A stretch of DNA of 64,000 nucleotides, taken from the NCBI GenBank assembly GCA_037445025.1, contig JBBILI010000008.1, positions 93,672-157,671 on the forward strand, given 5' to 3'. A program made the translations under genes and the position numbers. This DNA is from CAIQQQ01 sp037445025. Lineage in GTDB: Bacteria > Pseudomonadota > Alphaproteobacteria > Acetobacterales > Acetobacteraceae. How positions within the stretch are numbered: the stretch's first letter is position 1; each line of letters starts with the position of its first letter. Positions 44,300 through 52,761 of the stretch are shown here, piece after piece. The notes beneath the pieces were generated by a model. It was given only the letters and a program-made list of their open reading frames with translations, had not been told where the DNA came from and did not search any database.

Positions 44300-45469
44300 A
44301 TGAAAAACACTTTTCTGGCCGGGTTGGCGCTGCTGGCTGCGGCTGTGGCGCCTGCGTATGCTCAGACTCCGCGGACCATCGATGTGGTGCTGCCGTTGAC
44401 CGGTCCTGCCGCCTTTCTGGGCCAGGCTGAATGGCAGGCGCTGCAGCAGCTTGAGGCTGGCATCAAATCTGGCCTGATCAAGGCCATGCCGGTGCATTTC
44501 GAGGTGCATGACGACCAGTCCAGCCCGCAGACTGCGGTGCAGCTGGCCACCGGGCTGATCAGCGGCAAGCCGCCGGTCATTCTCGGCTCGGGGCTGGTGG
44601 GCATGTGCAACGCCATGGCGCCGCTGATGAAGAATGGCCCGGTGATGTATTGTTTTTCGCCCGGCATTCACCCCAAGGCTGGTGGCTTCGTGTTCACCGC
44701 CTCGGTCTCCACCCGTGACCTTGCCTCGGCCATGCTGCGTTTCTACCGCATGAAGGGCATGACGCGGATCGCTCTGCTGACCAGCACCGACGCCTCCGGC
44801 CAGGACGCCGCGCGCAATCTGCACGAGCTGCTGGCGATGCCGGAGAACCATGACATGGTTGTCACCGAGGATGTTCGCTTCAACCCGGGCGATGTGAGCG
44901 TGGCCGCCCAGATCCAGCGCATCAAGGGCTCCAACCCGCAGGCGATGATCGCCTGGTCCACGGGCGCGCCGATCGGCACCGTGTTCAAGGCGATCAGCGA
45001 GGCGGGTCTCGACATTCCGGTGGCCACCACCGACGGCAACATGACCTACGCGCAGATGGACCAGTACAAGGCGTTTCTGCCCAAGACGCTGTACATTCCG
45101 GCATCGCAGTGGATGGGGGCCGCTGCCGGCCAGAGCCTGCCGCCGCAGATGATGGCGGCGCAGCAGGCGTTCTTCGACGCGTTCAAGCCGATCAGCGTGA
45201 CGCCTGATTCCGCCTCCACCTATGCCTGGGACCCGACCTTGCTGATCCTCGATGCGCTGCAGGCGCTGGGGCCCAATGCGACGGCGGAACAGGTGCGCCA
45301 GCGTCTGGCGGCCACGCAGGGCTTTATCGGCATCAAGGGGCGTTATGATTTCGTGGCGGAACCGCAGCGCGGGCTCAATGAGAACGAGGCGGTGGTGACG
45401 CTTTGGTCGCCGGCGAAGCATGCGTGGGTGCCGGTGAGTGAGCCGCGAGGCATGCCTCTGAGCAAGTAA
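44300..45469 (+). CDS. Liv-type ABC transporter periplasmic binding protein
   Basis: 389 residues from ATG 44300 with GGAGG 4 nt upstream. Signal peptide MKNTFLAGLALLAAAVAPAYA. Peripla_BP_6 pattern: RTIDVVLPLTGPAAFLGQAE, ILGSGLVGMCNAMAPLMKNG, ARNLHELLAMPEN and a late TYAWDPTLLILDALQALG. Family members bind branched-chain amino acids, amides or aromatic acids; the neighbouring oxygenase suggests an aromatic acid. Family B repeat B4 lies between this gene and the permease gene and may attenuate transcription so that the binding protein is made in excess. Confidence 0.9.
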   Translation: MKNTFLAGLALLAAAVAPAYAQTPRTIDVVLPLTGPAAFLGQAEWQALQQLEAGIKSGLIKAMPVHFEVHDDQSSPQTAVQLATGLISGKPPVILGSGLVGMCNAMAPLMKNGPVMYCFSPGIHPKAGGFVFTASVSTRDLASAMLRFYRMKGMTRIALLTSTDASGQDAARNLHELLAMPENHDMVVTEDVRFNPGDVSVAAQIQRIKGSNPQAMIAWSTGAPIGTVFKAISEAGLDIPVATTDGNMTYAQMDQYKAFLPKTLYIPASQWMGAAAGQSLPPQMMAAQQAFFDAFKPISVTPDSASTYAWDPTLLILDALQALGPNATAEQVRQRLAATQGFIGIKGRYDFVAEPQRGLNENEAVVTLWSPAKHAWVPVSEPRGMPLSK

Positions 45470-45473
45470 GAAT

Positions 45474-45585
45474 GTTCTTTTTTGAAAAAAAGAACCAAAA
45501 AACTTTCATTCTCTGGATGGGCCTTTCCGGAGAGGCGCGGGACCAGAGGATGAAAGTCTTTTGCTTCTTTTCTTCAGAAGAGAAG
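45474..45585. repeat. Family B intergenic element, copy B4 (inverted orientation, inside the liv operon)
   Basis: The GTTC-type arm comes first (45474-45496) and the CTTC-type arm last (45564-45585), opposite to B2, B3, B5 and B6. The core is nearly perfect: CATTCTCTGG pairs with CCAGAGGATG, enclosing GCCTTTCCGGAGAGGC. It lies between two co-directional genes, 4 nt after one stop and 10 nt before the next ATG. Confidence 0.87.
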
Positions 45586-45595
45586 TCCTTCCTTC

Positions 45596-47455
45596 ATGAC
45601 TGAACTGATCCAGATCCTCATCGGCGGCATCATGCAGGGCGCCATCTACGCCCTGCTGGCCCTCGGCTTCTCGCTGGTCCATCGCGTCACCGGCGTGATC
45701 AACCTGGCCCAGGGCGGCTTCTGCACGCTGGGCGCGCTGATCGGCTATTCCTTGCAGAGCCGCCTCGGCCTGTCGCCGATCCTGGCTGCGGTGGGCGCGG
45801 TTGCGATCACCTCGGCCTTCGCAGCGCTGGTCGGGCGGGTCAGCTTCGTGCCTGGGCTGGCGCGCCTCACCAACAGCAACATGCTGATGATGTCAGCAGG
45901 CTTGCTGACGCTGTTCGAAGGCGTGGTGCTGGTGGTGTGGGGCAGCCAGCCCTATGCGCTGCCACCGTTCACCGGGGAACACCCGCTGGCGGTGGGCCCG
46001 CTGCTGATCCCCACCCAGGGCATCTGGGTGCTGGCCGTCACCGCCGTCATCATCACCGGGCTGTGGTATCTGCTGCAGGCCACGCGCCTTGGCCAGTCGT
46101 TGCGCGCGTGTGCCGAGAACCCGACCGCGGCTCGGCTGGTGGGCGTGGACGTTTCACGCATGCAGATGTTCAGCTTCGCCCTCGCCGGCGCCATCGGGGC
46201 GGCAGCCGGCGTGGTGGTGGCGCCGGCCATCTCGTTGCAGTTTGACACCGGGCGCCTGCTCACCGTCTCGGGTTTCATATCGGTGGCGATCGGCGGCATC
46301 GCCTCGTTTCCCGGCGCCATCGTCGGCGGTCTGCTGCTGGGCCTCGCGGGCCAGCTTGCCACCGCCTATGTGTCCTCGCTGTTCAGTTCGGCGCTGTCGC
46401 TGATTCTGCTGCTCGTGGTGCTGGTGCTCAAGCCGAGTGGGCTGATCCGCGGTGTGGCGAGCCGTCGGCAGGACGTGCGCGACGAGGCGCGGGTCTGGAC
46501 GCACGTGACACGCCTGTCCTCCAGCCGGGCCTGGCGTTTCGGCACCGTTCTGTTCGCGGTGGGCCTCGCGATGCCCTGGCTGCTGGACGGGGAACTTCTG
46601 GGCGCGCTGATCATCACCCTCATCCTGTTCATCACGCTCATCGGGCTTGATGTGCTGATGGGCTATGGTGGGCAGATCAGCCTGGGCCAGGCCGGCTTCA
46701 TGGCGATCGGCGGCTATACCGCCGCCTACTTCGTCATCAACAACGATGTCGATCCCATCGTGGGAATTCTCGCGGGCGTGGCGCTGTCGCTGGTCTGCGC
46801 GCTGATCCTGGCGGCGGTGACGCTGCGGCTGCGCGGGCTGTACATGGCGCTCGCCACGCTGGCCTTCGGGCTGCTGATCGACAGCTGCGCCATCGGCTTC
46901 GATGACATCACCGGCGGCCCGTCCGGCATGGTCGGCATTCCCGACATGAGTCTGTTCGGTTTCGACTTCGATACACCGATGAAGATGTACTACCTCGTGC
47001 TCGGCCTGGTCGTGGTGCTGCTGCTGGCAATGGGCGGGGCGATGCGCTCGGGCTTCGGCCGCGCGCTGCAGGCCATCCGCACCGATCCGCTGGCGGCGGC
47101 GGCCTTGGGGGTGAATGTCACCGGCACCAAGATGACGGCGTTTGCCATCTCTGCTGTGCTGGCCTCGATCTCCGGCAGCCTTTACGCCTTCCAGTTCCAT
47201 TTCCTGTCGCCGGAGATGGTCGGCACGCCGCGCTCGCTCGAACTCGTCTCCATGCTCATCATCGGCGGCGAGGGCACGCTGATCGGCCCGGTGCTGGGGG
47301 CCGGGCTGCTGACCATTCTGCCCACGGCGATCCAGGCGCTGGCGGTGTACAAGACGCTGGCGAGCGGCGCCCTGCTGGCGGGCTGCTCGCTGTATCTGCC
47401 GCAGGGCCTGTTCGGCGCCCTGGTCCGCGCGCTGCCGCAGGAGCGTGGCCGATGA
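45596..47455 (+). CDS. Fused LivH-LivM ABC transporter permease
   Basis: 619 residues. Residues 1 to about 295 are LivH-like (GGIMQGAIYALLALGFSLVH, VINLAQGGF, RACAENPTAARLVGVDVSRM, FPGAIVGGLLLGLAGQL). From about 310 onward it is LivM-like (LDVLMGYGGQISLGQAGFMA, LRGLYMALATLAFGLLID, RALQAIRTDPLAAAALGVNV, GGEGTLIGPVLGAGLL). One chain therefore supplies both membrane subunits. Such fusions are known but less common than separate genes. Followed by livG with an ATGA overlap. Confidence 0.92.
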   Translation: MTELIQILIGGIMQGAIYALLALGFSLVHRVTGVINLAQGGFCTLGALIGYSLQSRLGLSPILAAVGAVAITSAFAALVGRVSFVPGLARLTNSNMLMMSAGLLTLFEGVVLVVWGSQPYALPPFTGEHPLAVGPLLIPTQGIWVLAVTAVIITGLWYLLQATRLGQSLRACAENPTAARLVGVDVSRMQMFSFALAGAIGAAAGVVVAPAISLQFDTGRLLTVSGFISVAIGGIASFPGAIVGGLLLGLAGQLATAYVSSLFSSALSLILLLVVLVLKPSGLIRGVASRRQDVRDEARVWTHVTRLSSSRAWRFGTVLFAVGLAMPWLLDGELLGALIITLILFITLIGLDVLMGYGGQISLGQAGFMAIGGYTAAYFVINNDVDPIVGILAGVALSLVCALILAAVTLRLRGLYMALATLAFGLLIDSCAIGFDDITGGPSGMVGIPDMSLFGFDFDTPMKMYYLVLGLVVVLLLAMGGAMRSGFGRALQAIRTDPLAAAALGVNVTGTKMTAFAISAVLASISGSLYAFQFHFLSPEMVGTPRSLELVSMLIIGGEGTLIGPVLGAGLLTILPTAIQALAVYKTLASGALLAGCSLYLPQGLFGALVRALPQERGR

Positions 47456-48216
47456 TCGCGCTGCAGGTCGAGCATGTCAGCAAACGCTTCGGCGGATTGC
47501 TGGCCACCAACGACGTGTCGTTCTCGGTAGCAGAACATTCGCTGACCGCCCTGATCGGACCCAACGGGGCCGGCAAGACCACGCTGTTCAACCTGATCAC
47601 CAATCTGTTCTTCGCGGATTCCGGCAAGGTGACCTTTCACGGCGAGGATCTCGCCGGTCTCGCTCCCGGCGCCATCGCGCGGCGCGGGCTTATCCGCACC
47701 TTCCAGACCGCACGTGTGTTCCCCGGCATGACCGTGCTGGAGAACGTGCTGTGCGGGCGGCACCGCCTGCTACGGCACTCGCTGCTGGCCAACATGGCCT
47801 GGCTCCCCGCCGCCCGCGCCGAGGAACGCAAACTCGCTGAGCAGGCCCGCGCCTTGCTCGATCTCGTGGGCCTGGCCGACACCGCCGGCCGCCCCGCCAC
47901 CGAACTGCCGATGGGGGCGCAGAAGCTGCTGGAGGTAATCCGCGCGCTGATGGCCCAGCCGCGGCTGCTGCTGCTTGACGAACCCGCTGCCGGACTGAAC
48001 GATACCGAAACAGCCGAGCTCGCCACCCTGCTGCGCGCGGTGCGCGACTGTGGGGTGACGGTGATGGTGGTGGAGCACAACATGTCGCTGGTGATGACGA
48101 TCGCCGACCAGGTCGTGGTGCTCGAAACCGGCGCTGTGATCGCAACCGGGCGGCCGGCCGAGATCCAGGCCAATCCCAGGGTGATCGCGGCCTATCTTGG
48201 CGAGGATCCTGTTTGA
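47452..48216 (+). CDS. Liv-type ABC transporter ATPase, LivG-like
   Basis: 254 residues, ATG 47452 overlapping the permease stop (ATGA). Walker A GPNGAGKTTLFN, LivG-typical GLIRTFQTARVFPGMTVLENV, signature LPMGAQKLLEVIRALMA, Walker B LLLLDEPAAGLND, H-loop VVEHNMSLVM. The signature LPMGAQ departs from LSxGQ but fits LivG. Works with LivF on the inner face of the membrane. Confidence 0.93.
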   Translation: MIALQVEHVSKRFGGLLATNDVSFSVAEHSLTALIGPNGAGKTTLFNLITNLFFADSGKVTFHGEDLAGLAPGAIARRGLIRTFQTARVFPGMTVLENVLCGRHRLLRHSLLANMAWLPAARAEERKLAEQARALLDLVGLADTAGRPATELPMGAQKLLEVIRALMAQPRLLLLDEPAAGLNDTETAELATLLRAVRDCGVTVMVVEHNMSLVMTIADQVVVLETGAVIATGRPAEIQANPRVIAAYLGEDPV

Positions 48217-48980
48217 TGCTGGATCTCCGCCAGATCTCAGCAGGCTATGGCAGCGACGCGGTGCTGCATGATGTTTCGCTCTTGGTCGGACAGGGCGAGA
48301 TCGTGACACTGATCGGCGCCAACGGGGCCGGGAAATCGACGCTGGCCAAAACGGTGTCAGGCCTGCTCGGGCTGCTGCGCGGGGAGATTCGTTTCGACGG
48401 CACCGATGTCACGCGTCTGACCACCGCGGCCCGGCTGCAACTTGGGATTGCGCATGTGCCGGAGGGCCGCCAGGTGTTCGCCGGCATGACGGTGGCGGAG
48501 AACCTCGCCCTTGGCGCCGGACGCGGGCCGAACCAGCTCGATTTCGTCTGCGAACTGTTCCCGGTGCTGCGGCAACGGATGCACGCGCTGGCCGGCAACT
48601 TCTCCGGCGGCCAGCAGCAGATGCTCGCCATCGCGCGCGGGCTGATGTCGAGTCCGAAGCTGATCATTCTGGACGAGCCTTCGCTTGGTCTGTCGCCTTT
48701 GCTGGTCAGCGAGATCTTCACGCTGATCGCCTCGCTGCGCGCCCGCGGCCTGTCGGTGCTGCTGGCGGAGCAGAACGCACGGGCGGCGCTGGCCATCGCG
48801 GATCGGGGCTATGTCATCGAGAATGGGCGGGTGATGCTGCACGGGGCGGCTGGTGACCTGCTGCACTCGCCCGAGATCGCCGCGCGCTATCTCGGTGTGG
48901 GGCTGGCGACCGCGACCTCGGCCGCCGACAGCGCCGCCATGGCGGCCCGGCTGCGCGCCCATGCCTGGGGCGAGGGCTAG
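48216..48980 (+). CDS. Liv-type ABC transporter ATPase, LivF-like
   Basis: 254 residues from ATG 48216, sharing bases with the livG stop (TGATG); a TTG one codon earlier is possible. Walker A GANGAGKST, LivF-type GIAHVPEGRQVFAGMTVAENL, signature NFSGGQQQMLAIARGLM, Walker B LIILDEPSLGLSP, H-loop region LLAEQNARAAL. Its last 4 bases overlap the 3' end of the convergent MarR gene. Confidence 0.93.
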   Translation: MLDLRQISAGYGSDAVLHDVSLLVGQGEIVTLIGANGAGKSTLAKTVSGLLGLLRGEIRFDGTDVTRLTTAARLQLGIAHVPEGRQVFAGMTVAENLALGAGRGPNQLDFVCELFPVLRQRMHALAGNFSGGQQQMLAIARGLMSSPKLIILDEPSLGLSPLLVSEIFTLIASLRARGLSVLLAEQNARAALAIADRGYVIENGRVMLHGAAGDLLHSPEIAARYLGVGLATATSAADSAAMAARLRAHAWGEG

Positions 48981-49450
48981 TCGTGCTTCTCGGCACGCCC
49001 CCGCTCGCGGCGGATCAGGTTCTCCTGGATTCGGAGAAGAGCCAGGCGCAGAAAGCCGATCTCGCCCGCGGTGAGTCCTTCGAGGGCGGCCTTGTTGACC
49101 TCCTCGGCGTAGAACAGCAGCCGCTGCTCCAGCGCCCGCCCGGCCTCGGTGACGTGATAGTGCAGCTTGCGCCGGTCGTCCTCGCTGGGCCTGCGGATGA
49201 TCCAGCCGCGCGCCTCGATGTTGCGCAGCTGTTCGACGGAGGTGGGGGCGGTGGCGCCGACACGGTCGCTGATCTCGCGCTGGGTGAGCCCGTCCTCCTC
49301 CCACAGCACGCGCAGGAAATACCACATGCCCACCGGCACCTCATGCGGCGCCAGGGCGGCCTGCAGGTCCTGCGCGAACAGCCGGTGCGTGCGCCGGACC
49401 TGCGAGCCGATGCTCTGCTCCATCGGATAGACGCCGGCCTGTTGTTTCAT
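48977..49450 (-). CDS. MarR-family transcriptional regulator
   Basis: 157 residues from ATG 49450, which has a GGAG ribosome site; a GTG at 49465 would add five residues. Winged-helix core: LTQREISDRVGATAPTSVEQL (recognition helix), then RGWIIRRPSEDDRRKLHYHVT (wing with the DxRxK-like pattern) and a C-terminal dimer helix. Divergent from the small-protein and aldolase-fold genes, with a 10-bp palindrome CATGATCATG at 49473-49482 between them as a possible operator. A likely ligand-responsive repressor of the aromatic-acid island. Confidence 0.88.
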   Translation of the reverse strand: MKQQAGVYPMEQSIGSQVRRTHRLFAQDLQAALAPHEVPVGMWYFLRVLWEEDGLTQREISDRVGATAPTSVEQLRNIEARGWIIRRPSEDDRRKLHYHVTEAGRALEQRLLFYAEEVNKAALEGLTAGEIGFLRLALLRIQENLIRRERGRAEKHD

Positions 49451-49514
49451 TTTCGCAATCTCCACCTGACCGCATGATCATGTCGTTCTGCTGCATGCAC
49501 AAGGAGGAAACGCC

Positions 49515-49703
49515 ATGACCCTGCTGCGCATCGAGCCCGCGCGTGACGCCGCGACGGGCAAGTTCTACATCCAGCTGTATTACCCGCAGGACAGCACGGA
49601 GCCTTTCGTCACCACCCAGCCGCGCTACATGACCGCCGCCGCCGCCGAGGGCGATCTGATCGCCATTCTCTCCATCGCCGCCAACAGCATCAGACAGGAC
49701 TAG
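49515..49703 (+). CDS. Small conserved-looking protein of unknown function
   Basis: 62 residues, ATG 49515 preceded by a strong AAGGAGG. Sequence is mixed and soluble: KFYIQLYYPQDSTEPFVTTQ then RYMTAAAAEGDLIAILSIAA. No signal peptide or metal motif. It ends 4 nt before the aldolase-fold gene, so the two are probably co-expressed; a small subunit or accessory role is possible but unsupported. Confidence 0.6.
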   Translation: MTLLRIEPARDAATGKFYIQLYYPQDSTEPFVTTQPRYMTAAAAEGDLIAILSIAANSIRQD

Positions 49704-49707
49704 TCCC

Positions 49708-50463
49708 ATGTGCACCACGCCGAACGTTCCGCAATACGCCGCCGATATCGGTGACGCCACGCCCACCGACCGTGCCGTTCTGGAAGACATCGCCATTGCC
49801 AACCGCATCCTGTTCGACCAGGGCGTGGTCGATGCGTTCGGCCATGTCAGCCTGCGTCATCCCAGCCGCCCCGACCGCTTCCTGCTCGCCCGCAACATGG
49901 CGCCGGGCGGCGTGACCGCCGATGACATCATCGAGTTCGATCTTGAGAGCAACCCGATCAATGCCCAGGGACGCGGAATCTATCTCGAACGTTTCATCCA
50001 CGGCGAGATTTTCCGCGCCCGGCCGGACGTGAACTCAGTGGCGCACAGCCATTCGCCGAGCGTTGTGCCGTTCTCGGTGGTGCCCAGCGTGAAGCTGCGG
50101 GCGATCTGCCATATGAGCGGCTTTCTTGGCACGGGGCTGCCGAATTTCGAGATCCGCACCTGCGCGGGCGATGCCACCAGCCTGCTGATCTCCAGCCGTG
50201 CGCTGGGCCAGGCCCTGGCCGAGTCACTGGGCCAGGGGAACGCGGTGCTGATGCGCGGCCATGGTTCCACGGTCGCGGCACCGTCGTTGAAGCTGGCCGT
50301 GTATCGCGCCGTGTACACCGAGGTGAATGCCAAGGTGCAGGCGCAGGCCTTGCAGCTGGGGCCGGTGGAGTATCTCACCGCAGGAGAGGCGGCGACGGCG
50401 ATGGCGACGACGGAGAGCCAGGTGGATCGGCCGTGGAATCTTTGGAAGCAGAGGGTCAGTTAA
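49708..50463 (+). CDS. Class II aldolase/adducin-fold protein, possible aromatic acid decarboxylase
   Basis: 251 residues. Zinc-site motifs are VAHSHSPSV (HxH) and MRGHGSTVA (third His), with DAFGHVSLRHP near the N-terminus. The family includes fuculose-1-phosphate aldolase. As I recall it also includes the 3,4-dihydroxyphthalate decarboxylases of actinobacterial phthalate pathways, which would fit the oxygenase, reductase and dehydrogenase genes a few kb away. A sugar-phosphate aldolase or a keto-acid aldolase remain alternatives. Confidence 0.8.
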   Translation: MCTTPNVPQYAADIGDATPTDRAVLEDIAIANRILFDQGVVDAFGHVSLRHPSRPDRFLLARNMAPGGVTADDIIEFDLESNPINAQGRGIYLERFIHGEIFRARPDVNSVAHSHSPSVVPFSVVPSVKLRAICHMSGFLGTGLPNFEIRTCAGDATSLLISSRALGQALAESLGQGNAVLMRGHGSTVAAPSLKLAVYRAVYTEVNAKVQAQALQLGPVEYLTAGEAATAMATTESQVDRPWNLWKQRVS

Positions 50464-50470
50464 GCAAGGA

Positions 50471-50588
50471 CTTCTTTTCTGAAGAAAAGAAGCAAAAGAC
50501 TTTCATTCCTTTGAGCGGACCTCTCTCCGGACAAGGGCGCCAGCCAAATAGAAGTTTTTTGGTTCTTTTTTTTCAAAAAAGAACCGCT
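50471..50588. repeat. Family B intergenic element, copy B5
   Basis: Full copy between convergent stops, ending one base before the DUF2147 stop codon. C-type arm 50471-50492, GGTTC-type arm 50561-50585. The core has CTCTCTCCGGACAAGGG but weaker pairing than B3 or B4. Confidence 0.85.
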
Positions 50589-51026
50589 TCACTTTTGCCT
50601 GACCCAAACCTGACTGCGCCCAAACAACGAAAACCCCACATAACCCCGCACCACCAGCCGGCGGCCGCCATCCTCCAGATGCATCTCGCATTGATAGATC
50701 GACCCGGTTTCCGGATCGAGGATCCGGCCGCCCGCCCACCCATCACCATCGCGATGCATGCCGCGCAGAATCTCAAGGCCGATGATCGGCGAATCCTTCC
50801 GGTCGTCGGTGCATTTCTCGCACACATGCTGCCCCTCCGCGGGGTCGACCGTGGCCAGCACGCGCGCTGCAAGACCCTCCTTGGTTTCAGTGATTCGGAC
50901 CAGCCCGCGCTCGCGTCCGGTACGATCATCGAACGTTCGCCAGTCGCCGACCGGCGACGCCGGATCGGCATGGGCCGAGGCGGACAGCAGCAGACATCCC
51001 AGGACAAGACGACGCCGAATGGTCAC
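50589..51026 (-). CDS. DUF2147 secreted protein
   Basis: 145 residues from GTG 51026, overlapping the flavoprotein stop as GTGA. Signal peptide RRRLVLGCLLLSASAHA. The DUF2147 pattern is present: PVGDWRTFDDRTGRERGLVRI, a CxxC in HVCEKCTDD, IIGLEILRGM, and C-terminal VRGYVGFSLFGRSQVW. Function unknown; probably periplasmic. It is the last gene of the polyketide operon by overlap, so it may act in lipid-product handling, but that is inference. Confidence 0.85.
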   Translation of the reverse strand: MTIRRRLVLGCLLLSASAHADPASPVGDWRTFDDRTGRERGLVRITETKEGLAARVLATVDPAEGQHVCEKCTDDRKDSPIIGLEILRGMHRDGDGWAGGRILDPETGSIYQCEMHLEDGGRRLVVRGYVGFSLFGRSQVWVRQK

Positions 51027-52063
51027 AGCAGCGCCTCGGCCGGAACGCGGGTGAGTGCGGCGACATGGCGCAGCAGCGTGGGCCAGAGACGCGTGGCGTG
51101 GCGCAGCACAGCGGGGCCGATCGGCAGGCTGCCCATCCGATAAAGCCACATCGCCCGACGAATCGGACCTGAAACGTCACGGGCCAGCGCGGTGTGGTAG
51201 ACATGCGGCAGGTCGCCACGGAGATAGTGAAACACAGAAAGGGCCGAGGAGTGCAGCGCCAGCGCCATGCCGTCGCCGGAGAAGGACGGGATCACGCAGG
51301 CCTGGTCGCCAAGCCGGTAGAGTTTATCGGCAGCTTCGGCGACATGGACAAAGCCGTAGGGCACGCGGGCGATGGACAACGGACGTTCAAGCAGCGCAGT
51401 GCCGCCGGCAAGCCTGCGGGCGAGATGCGGCACCTCCCGGCAAAGTTGCGAAAATGGATCGTTCCAGTCCGCCAGATGGCGGCGATGCACCAGCAGGCAG
51501 AGATTGGCGTGACCATTCTCCACGCGCTGCAACCCGGCATAGCCACCCTCGAACAGGATCACTTCCACGCAGCCTTCGAGCGCATGGTGCTGGTCCGGTG
51601 CGAGGCGATAATACATCTTGAGCCCGACGAGTTCCTCGGGCGGCGCCGTGAGCCGTCGCGCACCGCGCAGATCGTGCTTGCCGGTAGCCAGAAAGGTGAT
51701 GCCATCAGGAGATGTCACGGTCTCGCCACGGCGGACGGTGGCGCCGAGCGCAGCGGCACGGGCCAGCACGGCCTCGTCCAGCGTGCGCCTGGTCAGGCCG
51801 AGGCCGCAAAATGGCAATGAAGCGGTGACGGCATGACCGCCGATCACGAGGCGCACCTGGCCGATCGCGTGACCGCCGAGGCCTGCCACGTCCAGCCCCA
51901 GCCTGCGAAGATAATGCTGCACCTCGTGGCTGAGGAACTCGCCGCAGATCTTGTGGGTGGGGCCGGTACTGCGCTCGATCACGGTCGCGTCGTGTCCGGC
52001 CTGCGCCAGCAGACAGGCCACCGCACCTCCGGCCAGACCGCCGCCGGCGATCAGTGTGCTCAT
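51023..52063 (-). CDS. FAD-dependent monooxygenase / geranylgeranyl reductase-like, in type III PKS operon
   Basis: 346 residues, ATG 52063 overlapping the methyltransferase stop (ATGA). N-terminal GxGxxG in IAGGGLAGGAVACLLAQAG, KICGEFLSHEV, and the second FAD motif RLGDQACVIPSFSGDGMALAL. This resembles the PHBH-fold/geranylgeranyl-reductase family. In streptomycete srs-type clusters a flavoprotein hydroxylase oxidises an alkylresorcinol to a quinol. The same role is likely here given the adjacent methyltransferase and synthase. Confidence 0.85.
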   Translation of the reverse strand: MSTLIAGGGLAGGAVACLLAQAGHDATVIERSTGPTHKICGEFLSHEVQHYLRRLGLDVAGLGGHAIGQVRLVIGGHAVTASLPFCGLGLTRRTLDEAVLARAAALGATVRRGETVTSPDGITFLATGKHDLRGARRLTAPPEELVGLKMYYRLAPDQHHALEGCVEVILFEGGYAGLQRVENGHANLCLLVHRRHLADWNDPFSQLCREVPHLARRLAGGTALLERPLSIARVPYGFVHVAEAADKLYRLGDQACVIPSFSGDGMALALHSSALSVFHYLRGDLPHVYHTALARDVSGPIRRAMWLYRMGSLPIGPAVLRHATRLWPTLLRHVAALTRVPAEALL

Positions 52064-52761
52064 GGCTTGATCCGCCCGATGCTGATTCGAAATATCGCAT
52101 GCCAGCGCACCTTGGCCTCCAGACCCGCGCGGGCCAGCAGAGCACGCCATTCCTGGGGCGTCAGACTGCGGGCCACCGAGATCTGGCCATCGATGCGCAC
52201 AATCGGGTGCCAGAAGAACAGGCGGCACAGCAGCGGGAATCCGTAATAGGGAATCACATGGCGATGGATATCCGCCAGCAGCCAGCCGCGACCGGCGTGC
52301 AGCTCCATCCATTGCAATAATGTGACGATCTGACCGTCGGACAGATGATGGGCGAACTGCGCGCTGACGATGAAGTCAGGCGGGGGCCCTGGCACGAAGT
52401 CGAAAACATCGGCGGTGTGCCAGGTGATGGTCATATCGGACGGTGTGTGGGCGGCGGCCTCAGCCGCACTGCGCGGGTTGAGATCGACACCGGACAGAAT
52501 CGGCACGAACCCGGCGCGCGTGGCCCAGCGATGGATGGCGCGCAGCAGGTCGCCATGTCCGCTGGCGACATCGAGCAGCGACAGCGTGCGCCCCACCGGC
52601 CAGCCGCGCGTGGCCTGCTGCAGCCAGGCCAGGATCGGCGCATGGGTGCGGGTGATGCGGTTGACGGCGGCGAGGTCGCGCAGTGCGGCCGCGTAATCCG
52701 CTGGCGGCGTGTCCGGCAGGTCCATCATCTCGGCGATGTCGTGGCGATGCGACAGATCCAT
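52060..52761 (-). CDS. SAM-dependent methyltransferase, in type III PKS operon
   Basis: 233 residues. Class I motif I is LLDVASGHGDLLRAIH, followed by LSGVDLNPRSAAEAA and DFIVSAQFAHHLSDGQIV. The ATG overlaps the synthase stop (TGATG at 52761). Likely O- or C-methylates the polyketide product, as SrsB does in phenolic-lipid pathways. The C-terminus RISIGRIKP lies at the ATGA overlap with the flavoprotein gene. Confidence 0.86.
   Translation of the reverse strand: MDLSHRHDIAEMMDLPDTPPADYAAALRDLAAVNRITRTHAPILAWLQQATRGWPVGRTLSLLDVASGHGDLLRAIHRWATRAGFVPILSGVDLNPRSAAEAAAHTPSDMTITWHTADVFDFVPGPPPDFIVSAQFAHHLSDGQIVTLLQWMELHAGRGWLLADIHRHVIPYYGFPLLCRLFFWHPIVRIDGQISVARSLTPQEWRALLARAGLEAKVRWHAIFRISIGRIKP

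Noticed and set aside
50433..51143. Frames with FFSEEKKQK- or VLFFQKRTAS-like peptides
   Set aside because: Translations of the A/T-rich arms of family B repeats.
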